Shown: positions 22,976 through 32,240, counted from the stretch's first letter. The stretch is DNA of 51,099 nucleotides from Psychrobacillus soli (GCF_006861775.1 NZ_VDGG01000014.1:1-51099), one strand, 5' to 3'. Made by a program: numbers and translations. The notes: generated from the sequence alone by a model not told the origin.

Positions 22976-23605
22976 ATGACCGAATTTTGGGAAGCAAGTT
23001 TTATAGGAAATCAAATGATGTGGGGATTTGAACCTGCAGACTCTGCAATATTGACAAAGGACTTTTTCCTTGAGAAGCAAGTGAAAGATATATTGATTCC
23101 AGGTATTGGATATGGTAGAAATGCAAAGATTTTTTTGGACTACGAAATAAATGTAACAGGCATTGAGATTTCCAAAACAGCGATTGAATTGGCAAGTCAA
23201 AATGGGCTTTATTTGAATATTTTTCATGGTTCAGTTAACGATATGCCTTTTGAGGACAAACTATATGAAGGCATATTTTGTTATGCACTTATTCACTTGT
23301 TGAATAAAGATGAGAGGGAAAAATTTATAAAGGATTGCTATAATCAATTAAAGCCAGGGGGATATATGATTTTTACTACGATTTCAAAAGAAGCCCCAAT
23401 GTTTGGAAAGGGCAAACAACTTGGAAAAGATTATTTCGAGATAATGGAAGGGGTAAAAATGTTTTTTTATGATTCCGAATCGATAAAACAAGAGTTTGGA
23501 AACTATGGGCTGATAGAATTGACGGAAATTGTGGAGCCACATAAGAACATGGACAATAAACCTCCATTTAAATTTTCCATGATAAAGTGTCAAAAAGAAT
23601 TATAA
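22976..23605 (+). CDS. Class I SAM-dependent methyltransferase
   Basis: A 209-residue methyltransferase. It begins FWEASFIGNQMMWGFEPADSA, then motif I DILIPGIGYGRNAKIFLD (GxGxGRN), acidic motif VTGIEISKTAIELA, motif IV FCYALIHLLNK, and LKPGGYMIFTTIS. The pattern DILIPGxGYGRNA is that of the TPMT/TehB-like group that methylates small molecules, such as thiols, tellurite or halides. The substrate is not known. It starts on ATG after GGGAGACC and stands as a single gene. Confidence 0.8.
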   Translation: MTEFWEASFIGNQMMWGFEPADSAILTKDFFLEKQVKDILIPGIGYGRNAKIFLDYEINVTGIEISKTAIELASQNGLYLNIFHGSVNDMPFEDKLYEGIFCYALIHLLNKDEREKFIKDCYNQLKPGGYMIFTTISKEAPMFGKGKQLGKDYFEIMEGVKMFFYDSESIKQEFGNYGLIELTEIVEPHKNMDNKPPFKFSMIKCQKEL

Positions 23606-23751
23606 CTCTTTTTTAGTACGCACGAAATGGATAGGCGAACTAAGGGAAGTTAAAGGGCTTCCCTAAAAAACGGAACAAATTAATTCTGGTTCTTACGACA
23701 ATTTTAAGCAGTTAAGTTGGATTTTTTGTTATTGAAGAGGAGGAATAATAA

Positions 23752-24189
23752 ATGAAAAGAGTAGATGTTGCATATGTCCTGCTATTTGATGAGCTTAAAC
23801 AGAAAGTATTAATGGTAAAAAACAAAGGTACAGGTGCTTCCTATTATACGCTCCCAGGTGGAGCAGTGGAAAAAGGCGAAACGCTTAAGGAAGCTGCTGT
23901 ACGTGAAGTGAAAGAAGAAACGGGATTAGATGCAGAAGTGGATGGTATTTTCTCTGTTGGGGAAGCATTTTTTGAAGAAAGGGGACACCACGCTATCTTC
24001 TTTACTTTTGTCGGAAAAATTATCGGTGGAGAAATAAACATATCCTATCCAGAAGAAATTGAGGAAGTGACCTGGATGGATCTAAAGCAAGCGGAAAAAT
24101 ACATACATATTACAAATGAGCATGAGGGGTTGATAACGGACAGAAATACTGTTCCATATATGCTAAGAGAAGTTTTACAAAAGGGGTGA
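23752..24189 (+). CDS. NUDIX hydrolase
   Basis: A 145-residue NUDIX protein. The full Nudix box is present: GGAVEKGETLKEAAVREVKEE then TGL (GX5EX7REUXEEXGU). It binds magnesium and cleaves nucleoside diphosphate-linked compounds. The small size and the MKRVDVAYVLLFDELKQKVLMVKN start fit MutT/8-oxo-dGTPase-like or ADP-ribose-type enzymes, which cannot be separated by eye. GAGGAGGAAT precedes the ATG. The next small membrane gene begins four bases after its stop. Confidence 0.85.
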   Translation: MKRVDVAYVLLFDELKQKVLMVKNKGTGASYYTLPGGAVEKGETLKEAAVREVKEETGLDAEVDGIFSVGEAFFEERGHHAIFFTFVGKIIGGEINISYPEEIEEVTWMDLKQAEKYIHITNEHEGLITDRNTVPYMLREVLQKG

Positions 24190-24193
24190 TTTC

Positions 24194-24391
24194 TTGAAAA
24201 GCATTTTAAATTTAATTATTGGTCTTGCATTCTGTTTTATTGGGTATTTAGCATTTGGGGGAATCATTGCTTATATTGGCTACGAGGGAGCAGGAATTTT
24301 ATTCGGAATTATTTTCATTATTTTATTAACGATCATCATTAATTTACTAATGAAAATAAACAGTAACATAGAAAAATTAAAGAACAAATAG
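24194..24391 (+). CDS. Small two-helix membrane protein
   Basis: A 65-residue protein with two hydrophobic helices (ILNLIIGLAFCFIGYLAFGGIIAYIG and GILFGIIFIILLTIIINLLM) and a charged C-terminal tail (KINSNIEKLKNK). TTG at 24194 is preceded by AAGGGGTGAT at normal spacing, just after the NUDIX stop, so the two are probably cotranscribed. No family is recognised. Confidence 0.6.
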   Translation: MKSILNLIIGLAFCFIGYLAFGGIIAYIGYEGAGILFGIIFIILLTIIINLLMKINSNIEKLKNK

Positions 24392-24523
24392 TCTCAAAAA
24401 AAGTGATGCTTTTGTCTATTCTGTCGGTCGATAAAAGATCGAATGAGCTTATATAGATAAGAATTTTTAAAGTTGTATTTTATAGTTCTTCCTGGGAACC
24501 CTAAGTACAAAAGGGTTGCTAAG

Positions 24524-25327
24524 ATGATTAAAAAGATTTACGCAAGTTTTCTTATAACATTCCTGTTATTATGCCAATTAGAAAATGCTTATGCGAGTGA
24601 GCGAGTGGTGCTATTAAGCGTACCATCTGATATATGGTATAAAAGGGTCTACTTATTGGCCGATAAAAAAAGTTGGATGGATTTTGAGAATTTTACCGTG
24701 CAAATTGGTGATCGAGGAGTATTAGTTTATCATTTTCCTGATTGGTACCATGGCAAGTATGATCCTGCACTATATTATCAAGATATAAATGAGGACATGC
24801 TGGAGGATGTCATCATCGTATTAAATAATGATAAAGCTGATCATAAGGAGATTCATATCCTCAATCAAATACAAGACCCTTACCTAAGATTTGAAGAGGC
24901 GCCAGTTGAACCTATTGACTTGACCATTAATCGCCTTGTGAAAATAAGGAAGCATAATCATATCCTGAGTATTCTTGCGAGCAAAATAAAATATGAAATC
25001 GATCTATCCCCATATAATTTTACAAATCCTCGTAAACCATACTTCAGTACAGAGACAGTTGAATATTCTATCGAAAATGGCGCATTAATAGGAACTATGA
25101 GTGTCAACGTAGTGCGAGATGATAGTGTTTATGGAGGTTTGCTTGGTTATTTAACTATTGTGTACTTTTGGGACGGTAAAATGTACAAAGCAAAATACGT
25201 AACATTTCAACAAGAGGAACCTGAAAAAAGCGGAACGTTATCGCAGTGGAATACGCAAGGAACTATACTGGAAAGGCGTGTAGTAAATGAACAAGGCGGT
25301 ATTTTTGGATCGAGACGGAGTAATTAA
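24524..25327 (+). CDS. Secreted protein of unknown function
   Basis: A 267-residue exported protein. The signal peptide MIKKIYASFLITFLLLC, then QLENAYAS, with likely cleavage after YAS. The mature part has beta-rich sequence and one calcium-loop-like stretch (DINEDMLEDVIIVLNND) as found in FG-GAP/VCBS-like proteins, then IKYEIDLSPYNFTN and VYGGLLGYLTIVYFWDGKMYK. The ATG at 24524 is chosen since the signal peptide begins there. Its last 41 bases overlap the next gene in another frame (tail ERRVVNEQGGIFGSRRSN), so the C-terminal end may be an extension into that gene. Confidence 0.6.
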   Translation: MIKKIYASFLITFLLLCQLENAYASERVVLLSVPSDIWYKRVYLLADKKSWMDFENFTVQIGDRGVLVYHFPDWYHGKYDPALYYQDINEDMLEDVIIVLNNDKADHKEIHILNQIQDPYLRFEEAPVEPIDLTINRLVKIRKHNHILSILASKIKYEIDLSPYNFTNPRKPYFSTETVEYSIENGALIGTMSVNVVRDDSVYGGLLGYLTIVYFWDGKMYKAKYVTFQQEEPEKSGTLSQWNTQGTILERRVVNEQGGIFGSRRSN

Positions 25328-25826
25328 TGAAGTACTATCGGACCGGGTTAAATTTGTGAACAAGCCGGAAGAGTTTTATTTTTTACCGGGAGTGCCAGAA
25401 GCAATTAAGAAATTGAATGCTTTTTTTGATTACATATTTGTTGTAACGAATCAAGGCGGTGTGGGACTTGGATTTATGAAGGAATCGCAACTCATTAAAA
25501 TTCATGACCATATGATTGCGCAACTTAAGATAGAAGGGGCAATTATTCATGAAGCGGTTTATTGTCCACATAAACCGAAAGCGGGTTGTGCTTGCCGCAA
25601 GCCAAACAGCAAATTAATCGTGGATCTAGGTAAAAAATATAACATTGATTTAGCCCAATCTTACATGGTTGGTGATACCGATACAGATATTATTGCAGGG
25701 AAAAAGGCGGGTACAAAGGGGGTTTTTTTAGGAAAGAGTGACCCACTTGCGGATGCCGTCTATCCTGACCTGTTAAGTGCTGTCGACTGGATCATAGAGG
25801 ATGCAACATCAAAGCAAGAAGGGTGA
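25287..25826 (+). CDS. HAD-IIIA phosphatase (GmhB/histidinol-phosphatase-like)
   Basis: A 179-residue HAD hydrolase. Motif I AVFLDRDGVIN with nucleophile and acid Asp residues, motif II VVTNQGGVG, a zinc loop CPHKPKAGCACRKP with Cys-His-Cys-Cys, and motif IV MVGDTDTDIIAGKKAG. This arrangement is that of D-glycero-D-manno-heptose-1,7-bisphosphate 7-phosphatase and the HisB N-terminal phosphatase. In a Gram-positive it may act in heptose or other sugar phosphate metabolism; no heptose genes are nearby. It overlaps the end of the secreted protein gene by 41 bases. Confidence 0.8.
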   Translation: MNKAVFLDRDGVINEVLSDRVKFVNKPEEFYFLPGVPEAIKKLNAFFDYIFVVTNQGGVGLGFMKESQLIKIHDHMIAQLKIEGAIIHEAVYCPHKPKAGCACRKPNSKLIVDLGKKYNIDLAQSYMVGDTDTDIIAGKKAGTKGVFLGKSDPLADAVYPDLLSAVDWIIEDATSKQEG

Positions 25827-25889
25827 TTAGTTTCGCTAAAAGGGTATAATAATTGGATAATAAAAAATAAAGGAAGACAAGGAGACAAG

Positions 25890-27362
25890 ATGACAGAAAA
25901 AAAAGAAATGATAGAAACTGGATGGAATTTCGATAATAGTTATGCTCGTTTGCCAAATATATTTTTCACAAAACAAAACTTACACGCTGTGCGCGCCCCT
26001 AAGTTGACGATACTGAATGAGCCATTAGCCCAATCATTGGGATTGGACGCCCGATCGTTACAAAGTGATGAAAGTGTAGCAGAGCTTGCGGGTAACCGAG
26101 TTCCAGTAGGTGCATTGCCGCTTGCTCAAGCTTATGCAGGGCATCAGTTTGGACATTTTAATATGTTAGGGGATGGGCGTGCTATTCTTCTTGGCGAGCA
26201 AATCACGCCTACGAATGAGCGATTTGATATTCAGCTGAAAGGAGCAGGAAGAACACCCTATTCACGTGGAGGAGACGGTAGAGCTGCCCTCGGTCCAATG
26301 CTAAGAGAGTATATTATAAGCGAAGCAATGCATGGACTTGGTATTCCTACTACCCGAAGTTTAGCAGTAGTGTCTACGGGTGAACCAGTAATCCGTGAAA
26401 CGGGCTTACCAGGTTCAATTCTCACTAGAGTAGCTGCAAGTCATATACGCGTTGGTACTTTTCAATACGCTGCGAGATGGGGCACGAAAGAGGATCTTTG
26501 TGCATTAGCAGATTATACTTTGGAGCGACATTTCCCAGAAGTTGCCGCTGATTCGAATCGCCATCTGTCCCTGCTTCAGAAAGTAATTAAGAGGCAAGCG
26601 GAGCTGATTGCTAAATGGCAACTTGTTGGGTTTATTCACGGAGTGATGAATACGGATAATATGAGCATTAGTGGAGAAACGATCGATTATGGTCCTTGTG
26701 CCTTTATGGACGTGTATGATCTGGAAACGGTATTTAGCTCTATTGATACACAAGGGCGCTATGCATATGGTAATCAGCCAAATATTGGAGGATGGAATTT
26801 AGCGAGGCTTGCTGAATCTTTATTGCCATTGCTTCATGAAAACCTGGAGGAAGCATATAAACTGGCAGAGAAAGAACTTCAAGCGTTTCCTAAATTGTAT
26901 TACGCTAATTGGCTCTCCGGAATGCGAAAGAAACTAGGATTATTTAATGAAGAGGTAGAGGATGAAGCACTTATTGAGGAGCTCCTCGGTATGATGCAAA
27001 AGTATCGCGTGGACTACACAAATACTTTCTTGTCATTAACTTTTGATAAGCGTGGAGATACTGCACTGTTCGATTCTAAGGAATTTGGCGATTGGTTTGA
27101 AGAGTGGCAAGCAAGATTAAGCAGACAAGAAGAGTCAAAATCCTCCGTCCTGCAACTGATGAGAAACAACAATCCAGCGGTAATACCTCGCAATCATCGG
27201 GTAGAAGAAGCGCTAGATGCTGCGGAACAAGGTGACCTAAGTGTGATGGAGCAACTTCTTGGTGTACTTTCAAATCCATACGCTCATACTCCTAAACAAG
27301 AGGAGTACTCCACGCTGCCTGTGCAATCAAACTGTTCGTACAAAACCTTTTGCGGCACGTAA
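25890..27362 (+). CDS. selO: Protein adenylyltransferase SelO (YdiU/UPF0061)
   Basis: A 490-residue pseudokinase-fold enzyme of full family length that transfers AMP from ATP to Ser, Thr or Tyr of target proteins, with a role in redox stress. Conserved parts are [85 protein letters not shown] (catalytic and metal Asp/Asn) and the C-terminal CSYKTFCGT, where Cys stands in the region of the selenocysteine of animal homologs. AAGGAGACAAG leads the ATG. A terminator follows at 27467. Confidence 0.92.
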   Translation: MTEKKEMIETGWNFDNSYARLPNIFFTKQNLHAVRAPKLTILNEPLAQSLGLDARSLQSDESVAELAGNRVPVGALPLAQAYAGHQFGHFNMLGDGRAILLGEQITPTNERFDIQLKGAGRTPYSRGGDGRAALGPMLREYIISEAMHGLGIPTTRSLAVVSTGEPVIRETGLPGSILTRVAASHIRVGTFQYAARWGTKEDLCALADYTLERHFPEVAADSNRHLSLLQKVIKRQAELIAKWQLVGFIHGVMNTDNMSISGETIDYGPCAFMDVYDLETVFSSIDTQGRYAYGNQPNIGGWNLARLAESLLPLLHENLEEAYKLAEKELQAFPKLYYANWLSGMRKKLGLFNEEVEDEALIEELLGMMQKYRVDYTNTFLSLTFDKRGDTALFDSKEFGDWFEEWQARLSRQEESKSSVLQLMRNNNPAVIPRNHRVEEALDAAEQGDLSVMEQLLGVLSNPYAHTPKQEEYSTLPVQSNCSYKTFCGT

Positions 27363-27466
27363 TGTAAACAATGTTGAATCTATGCTTGATCGAATTGTGC
27401 GTGGCATCGGATCTTGCGATTATGGGCAACATTCCCAAATTGTTAATTTAACTAAAAATTCTAACA

Positions 27467-27507
27467 AAAGACTGATTGAGTAAGATATCAACTCAGTCTT
27501 TTTTTAT
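27467..27507 (+). terminator. Terminator after selO
   Basis: AAAGACTGA (27467-27475) pairs with TCAGTCTTT (27493-27501), followed by TTTTTT. It clears the region before the sialic acid island. Between the selO stop and this stem, a short frame ending at 27483 has no ribosome site and is not called. Confidence 0.75.
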
Positions 27508-27551
27508 TACTTCAAATAACAGGACTTTCAAGATTCAAAGATGCTTCTACC

Positions 27552-27580
27552 ATATCATTAACGTACTCAATTAATGATAT
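27552..27580. promoter_or_regulatory. Inverted repeat upstream of the nan island
   Basis: ATATCATTAA (27552-27561) and TTAATGATAT (27571-27580) are perfect arms around nine bases; flanking CTAC and GTAG extend the symmetry. No T-run follows. It is about 60 bp before the -35 box of the nan promoter, so an operator for the RpiR-type regulator of the island is possible. Confidence 0.4.
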
Positions 27581-27639
27581 AGAGTAGATACTTCAATAGT
27601 GGAAATTTTTTTCAAAAAATAATAAAATGGCGAAAAATA

Positions 27640-27689
27640 TTTACAATTATCAGAATTGATGATATAGTCTGTTTGTAAGCGATTTCAAA
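27640..27689 (+). promoter_or_regulatory. nan promoter with overlapping CcpA cre site
   Basis: The -35 box TTTACA (27640-27645), a 17-bp spacer ending in the extended -10 TGA, and the -10 box TATAGT (27663-27668) form a strong sigma-A promoter. A cre-like palindrome TTTGTAAGCGATTTCAAA lies at 27672-27689 over the expected start point, where CcpA binding would block initiation. The whole island should therefore be under carbon catabolite repression. Confidence 0.75.
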
Positions 27690-27715
27690 TATTGGTTTAA
27701 GGCGGGGAAAAGAAT

Positions 27716-28633
27716 ATGTTACTAGATAAGTATAAGGGGATTATTCCTGCATTCTATGCTTGTTATGATGAATCAGGAGAAATATCACCCGAGAGAATTA
27801 AATTATTAGCTAATCATCTCTATGAAAAAGGAGTTCAAGGTCTTTATGTTGGGGGAAGTTCGGGAGAGTGTATTTATCAAAACCTTGAGGAAAGGAAAGC
27901 GACTTTAAAATATGTTTCTGAAAGCCTGAAGGGAAAACTTACACTAATCGCTCATGTCGGAGCTCCATCAACTAAGGAAAGCGTGGAATTAGCGAAGTAT
28001 GCGGAAGAGTTGGGATATGATGCACTTTCCGCTATACCGCCCATTTATTTTAAGCTTCCGGAGAGTTCCATTGAAAAATATTGGACGGAGATAATGGATT
28101 CGACGGAACTGCCATTTATTATTTATAACATACCGCAAACGACTGGCTATAATCTTTCTATTAATCTGCTTACAAAGTTATTGAAAAATGACAAGCTCAT
28201 TGGGGTAAAAAATTCTTCCATGCCTGTAATGGATATTGAAAGATTTAAAGCTGCGGCACCTGAAGAGTTTATAGTATTTAATGGACCTGATGAACAATAT
28301 GTCTCTGGAAGATTAATCGGCGCGGATAGCGGGATAGGCGGCACATACGGTGTGATGCCGGAGCTATTCTTAAAAGCAGAAGAGTTTGTGGTGGCTGGTA
28401 ACTTTTCCGAAGCGAGAAAAATCCAACGTGATATCAATGACATTATTATTGCATTATGTTCATTGAACGGTTCGATGTATTCCACGATTAAAGAGATCTA
28501 TAAATTACGCGGGATTAATATCGGAAGTGTGAGAGGGCCATTGGAACCTGTATCTGGGGAAGATCTAGGGAAGATTGAAATCATTAAAAATATGATTGAT
28601 GTAGCCAAACAGAAATTTGGAATAGAAAACTAA
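27716..28633 (+). CDS. nanA: N-acetylneuraminate lyase
   Basis: A 305-residue TIM-barrel class I aldolase that splits N-acetylneuraminate into N-acetylmannosamine and pyruvate. GGSSGEC (46-52) binds the pyruvate carboxylate, Y137 lies in FIIYNIPQTTGYN, and the Schiff-base lysine is K165 in LIGVKNSS. Both numbers equal those of the E. coli enzyme, and the rest of the island encodes the following steps, so NanA is preferred over a general dihydrodipicolinate-synthase-like call. It is the first gene after the cre-controlled promoter. Confidence 0.88.
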   Translation: MLLDKYKGIIPAFYACYDESGEISPERIKLLANHLYEKGVQGLYVGGSSGECIYQNLEERKATLKYVSESLKGKLTLIAHVGAPSTKESVELAKYAEELGYDALSAIPPIYFKLPESSIEKYWTEIMDSTELPFIIYNIPQTTGYNLSINLLTKLLKNDKLIGVKNSSMPVMDIERFKAAAPEEFIVFNGPDEQYVSGRLIGADSGIGGTYGVMPELFLKAEEFVVAGNFSEARKIQRDINDIIIALCSLNGSMYSTIKEIYKLRGINIGSVRGPLEPVSGEDLGKIEIIKNMIDVAKQKFGIEN

Positions 28634-28655
28634 TATCAAAAAGGGGTGTAAGTGG

Positions 28656-30302
28656 ATGAAAAAAGTAGGATTCTATTTATTTGTTGTCTTGAGTGTATTG
28701 TTTATTATTGGATGCTCACCTGAGAAAGATTCAACTAATGAAGATAGTACAAAGCCGTCCAATGATTCGGTAGTGCCAGCTGCAGAAAATGGTGGCACAT
28801 TAAATCTTGTTACAATTGATCCTAATGGGTTTGGCGAGAGGATTGAACCATTGTGGTTAAATAGGGGAGGAATGCACCAAAGGTTAATGTTTAGAAGCCT
28901 ATTTCTACCAGATGTAGATTTGCAAAATCTAAATCCAGATTTAGCTGCAAGTTACGAGGGTTCAGACGATGGGCTTACGTACACAATTACGATGAAAGAT
29001 GGACTTAAATGGCATGACGGGGAAGACCTAACTGCTGAAGATGTAGTTTGGAGTATAGAAACTGTGCTAAAAGCGACGCAAGTCAATGCGATTTATACAA
29101 ATGCATTCTCTTCGATTGAAGGGGCAGCGGATTGGATAGCAGGGCAAAGTGATAAACTTGCAGGTATTACGGCTGAAGGAAATACAATCACAGTTAAACT
29201 AGACAACCCAGTAGGAAACTTCCTACCTGTATTAGGGCAATTCGCAATATATCCAAAGCACTTATTGAAAGATGAAAATCCATTAGAAATTCATAATGCC
29301 GCTTTTTGGGAAAATCCAGTTGGGAATGGAATGTATAAGTTAGAAAAACTGGAACCTGGAAACTTTGCTACATTTGTTCCAGCTGAATCTTATGAAGGTA
29401 CAAAGCCTAAAATTCAGAAGATTGTGTTGACGGCTGTTGCAGAACCAACTTCGGCAGCAAAAACTGGCCAAGTAGATTTCTTTAACACGAATGTTGCAGA
29501 GTTCATTGATAGCATGAAAGCTGTTGACAATTTCGTTGCACATCCTATCGATATTCTTTTTTACCGTTATTTCTTAGTGAATATGGAAGATACAGAAGGA
29601 AATGTTAATGAGAAAATGGCTGATAAGAGAGTTCGAGAGGCTCTTATGTATGGAATTGACAGAAAGTCGTTAACAGAACAACTATATCCCGGCTTAGCTG
29701 CAGTCTTGAACACTGGTGTTCCACCAACTTTTGACGAAAGTTATACGGATGCTCCTGAATATGAATATAATCCAGAGAAGGCAAAAGAGCTTTTAAAGGA
29801 AGCAAACTTTGATTTTAATGAAACGATTAAGCTACGTTTTTACTATGGCGACCAAACATCCATTAACTTTATGACAGCTGTAGCGCAGTACCTGACTGAA
29901 CTTGGAATGAAAGTGGATGTATTGCAGTTCCAGGCAGACCCTACAACAGAACTTTACAAAGTAAGAGATTACGATATTGCACTTAAAGGGTTATCTTCAT
30001 TTGGTTATGAGGAATGGTACGGTGAATACGAATCAACAAACTCAAATATGATCAACATCTTTGGTCTTGATGGTATTTTTGACGATGGAGTCGCAAAGTT
30101 AAAAGAGACGGTTGATGCTGTGGAACGAAAAGAAATTCTTCAAGAACTTCAAAAACAAGAAGTGGAAAATCTTTATAAACTTCCATTGTATACAGTGAAT
30201 AGTTATTACTATGTAAATGAGGAAAAGCTTAAGACCGCAGGAATCTACGGAAACCCTTGGTATAACTACGACATGAAATTCGAAGAGTGGGAAATAAAAT
30301 AA
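28656..30302 (+). CDS. Opp/Dpp-type ABC transporter substrate-binding lipoprotein
   Basis: A 548-residue family 5 extracellular solute-binding protein. The signal MKKVGFYLFVVLSVLFIIGC has lipobox IIGC with Cys20, followed by a polar linker. Typical stretches are DVDLQNLNPDLAASYEGSDDGLTYTITMKDGLKWHDGEDLTAEDVVWS (described only in part), VGNGMYKLEKLEPGNF and KRVREALMYGIDRKSL. The family binds peptides, but also sugars, nickel and, in SatABCD of Haemophilus ducreyi, sialic acid. Sitting between nanA and sialidase, it most likely binds sialic acid or a sialoside. Confidence 0.85.
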   Translation: MKKVGFYLFVVLSVLFIIGCSPEKDSTNEDSTKPSNDSVVPAAENGGTLNLVTIDPNGFGERIEPLWLNRGGMHQRLMFRSLFLPDVDLQNLNPDLAASYEGSDDGLTYTITMKDGLKWHDGEDLTAEDVVWSIETVLKATQVNAIYTNAFSSIEGAADWIAGQSDKLAGITAEGNTITVKLDNPVGNFLPVLGQFAIYPKHLLKDENPLEIHNAAFWENPVGNGMYKLEKLEPGNFATFVPAESYEGTKPKIQKIVLTAVAEPTSAAKTGQVDFFNTNVAEFIDSMKAVDNFVAHPIDILFYRYFLVNMEDTEGNVNEKMADKRVREALMYGIDRKSLTEQLYPGLAAVLNTGVPPTFDESYTDAPEYEYNPEKAKELLKEANFDFNETIKLRFYYGDQTSINFMTAVAQYLTELGMKVDVLQFQADPTTELYKVRDYDIALKGLSSFGYEEWYGEYESTNSNMINIFGLDGIFDDGVAKLKETVDAVERKEILQELQKQEVENLYKLPLYTVNSYYYVNEEKLKTAGIYGNPWYNYDMKFEEWEIK

Positions 30303-30310
30303 TGGACTGA

Positions 30311-30354
30311 AAACAAATCGCAAATCAATACTTCTCTCGATTTGCGATTTGTTT
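30311..30354 (+). other. Intercistronic hairpin after the binding-protein gene
   Basis: AAACAAATCGCAAATC (30311-30326) pairs perfectly with GATTTGCGATTTGTTT (30339-30354) across a 12-base loop; only TATATAG follows. It is placed between the binding protein and the permeases, as at 15511-15539 in the TRAP operon. It is likely to stabilise the upstream message or terminate part of the transcripts. Confidence 0.7.
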
Positions 30355-30379
30355 ATATAGAATTCAGGTGGTGAAGTAA

Positions 30380-31333
30380 GTGTTAAAGTATATCATTCGA
30401 AAATCGCTAGTCACAATACCGATGTTATTTGTAATCAGTATTATTGTATTTTTCGCTATACAATTATCACCAATTGACCCCATAAGTTATTCAGCTTCCC
30501 CGGATGTAGCGGTAGATTCGGAAAACTTAGAAGCGCTTCGAGAACATTTGGGATTAAATGATCCGTTATACATACAGTATTACCACTGGATCATTGCTGT
30601 TTTTAAAGGTGACTTTGGCTATAGTATTATAACTGGTCAACCTATAGCAAAAATATTAGCCTTAAAGTTGCCTGCAACCATTGAACTTTCATTGTTAGCT
30701 TTAGTAATCTCCACGATTATAGGTGTGGCGATGGGATTAGTTTCTGCAATCAAACCCAATAGTATGAGTGACTATTTTTCTCGAAATGTTGCTGTCCTAG
30801 GTATTTCAATTCCCGAATTCTTTTTTGGGATTATCATCATTCAAATATTTGCCATTCAATTAGGCTGGTTACCCATTAGTGGTCGTATCGGAGTAAACGA
30901 TGTTACATTTTGGGATAGGCTCCCAAATTTGATACTTCCCTCTTTTACGTTGGCAATCGGAATGTTGGCCGTACTCCTAAGGTATACAAGAAACTCCATG
31001 TTGGATGTTCTCAGTAAAGATTATATTAAGACAGCAAGAAGCAAGGGGATTCCAGAGTGGAAAGTATTTATATTTCATGCATTTCGAAACTCATTGGGAT
31101 CAATATTAGTCATTCTCGCTTTCCGCCTTCCGATGCTAATTGGCGGATCAGTCATTATCGAAATGGTATTTATGTGGCCGGGTATTGGGAACGCGATCAT
31201 TAGCGCGGTTTCATCGAGTGATTATCCTGTAATTATGATTACGACAATGATGCTTGCATCGGCGATATTAGTAGCAAGCTTTTTAGTGGATGTGCTTTCC
31301 GCATTTTTAGACCCAAGAATCCGACTTGAATAG
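30380..31333 (+). CDS. Opp/Dpp-type ABC permease (DppB-like)
   Basis: A 317-residue inner membrane permease with about six helices. It opens MLKYIIRKSLVTIPMLFVISIIVF, has LREHLGLNDPLYIQYYHWI as in all OppB/DppB proteins, and shows the EAA coupling loop SKDYIKTARSKGIPEWKVFIFHAFRN. It ends with SAFLDPRIRLE. GTG is used as the start at 30380 after GGTGGTGA. It forms the channel together with the next gene. Confidence 0.9.
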   Translation: MLKYIIRKSLVTIPMLFVISIIVFFAIQLSPIDPISYSASPDVAVDSENLEALREHLGLNDPLYIQYYHWIIAVFKGDFGYSIITGQPIAKILALKLPATIELSLLALVISTIIGVAMGLVSAIKPNSMSDYFSRNVAVLGISIPEFFFGIIIIQIFAIQLGWLPISGRIGVNDVTFWDRLPNLILPSFTLAIGMLAVLLRYTRNSMLDVLSKDYIKTARSKGIPEWKVFIFHAFRNSLGSILVILAFRLPMLIGGSVIIEMVFMWPGIGNAIISAVSSSDYPVIMITTMMLASAILVASFLVDVLSAFLDPRIRLE

Positions 31334-31348
31334 TGAGGTGGCTATGAT

Positions 31349-32230
31349 ATGACTATGACTACTTCAGCGATAGAAGTAAAAGCAAAAAAAACTAGTCTCT
31401 TGAAAATTCGAATGAAAAAAATGCGGTCAAATAAATTAGCGACTATAGGTCTACTAGTTTGTATTGGAATGACCTTATTATCGGTATTTGCCCCATTCAT
31501 AACAAGTTACGATCCAGCACAAATGAATCTTTCCAATATTACACAAGCTCCAAGTGCTGAGCACATTTTTGGAACCGATAAGTTAGGTAGAGATGTATTT
31601 GCCCAAGTTCTATATGGTGGACGTGTTTCCATATATGTTGGTGTTTTAAGTGCTTTAGGTGGAACGATTATTGGTGTACTAGCAGGGGCTATCGCTGGTT
31701 ACTTTGGTGGGAAGATTGATAGCATACTCCTAAGATTTTCAGAGATTTTCATGACATTCCCACAACTAATATTAGTGCTAGTGTTAGTATCCCTTCTTGG
31801 TCAAGGGGTAAACAATCTAATTATTGTGTTTGTCATTACAGGGTGGATGACGACATTCCGTCTAGTAAGAAATGAATTCTTAACTGTAAGGGAAGAAACG
31901 TATGTAAGTGTATGTCGTTCTTTTGGAATCCCCACTTCATCCATAATATTTAAACATATGCTACCGAATACAATGAGTCCAATTATTGTAGCATTTACAG
32001 TAAACGTTGCGGGTTTTATCTTGGCAGAAGCGGGATTGAGCTTCTTAGGTCTTGGTGTTCCTGTTACAACACCAACATGGGGGAATATTATGAATGCTGC
32101 ACAATCAATTGATGTTGTCACAAACTATTGGTGGTTATGGTTAGCGCCAGGGATAGCAATTTCATTGTTTGTTTTGGCGATAAACTTCTTAGGAGATGGA
32201 TTACGAGATATTTTAGATCCTAAACAGTGA
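31349..32230 (+). CDS. Opp/Dpp-type ABC permease (DppC-like)
   Basis: A 293-residue permease. Family marks: a cytoplasmic N-tail ending in MRSNKLATIGLLVC, the loop PSAEHIFGTDKLGRDVFAQVLYGGRVSIYVG, the EAA loop EETYVSVCRSFGIPTSSIIFKHMLPN, and the end NFLGDGLRDILDPK. Sixteen bases separate it from DppB. GAGGTGG precedes the ATG. Confidence 0.9.
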   Translation: MTMTTSAIEVKAKKTSLLKIRMKKMRSNKLATIGLLVCIGMTLLSVFAPFITSYDPAQMNLSNITQAPSAEHIFGTDKLGRDVFAQVLYGGRVSIYVGVLSALGGTIIGVLAGAIAGYFGGKIDSILLRFSEIFMTFPQLILVLVLVSLLGQGVNNLIIVFVITGWMTTFRLVRNEFLTVREETYVSVCRSFGIPTSSIIFKHMLPNTMSPIIVAFTVNVAGFILAEAGLSFLGLGVPVTTPTWGNIMNAAQSIDVVTNYWWLWLAPGIAISLFVLAINFLGDGLRDILDPKQ

Positions 32231-32240
32231 GGGATTAATT

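Noticed and set aside
27259-27483. 74-residue + strand frame overlapping the end of selO
   Set aside because: The first half is a shadow of selO and the rest lacks a start signal or recognisable features.
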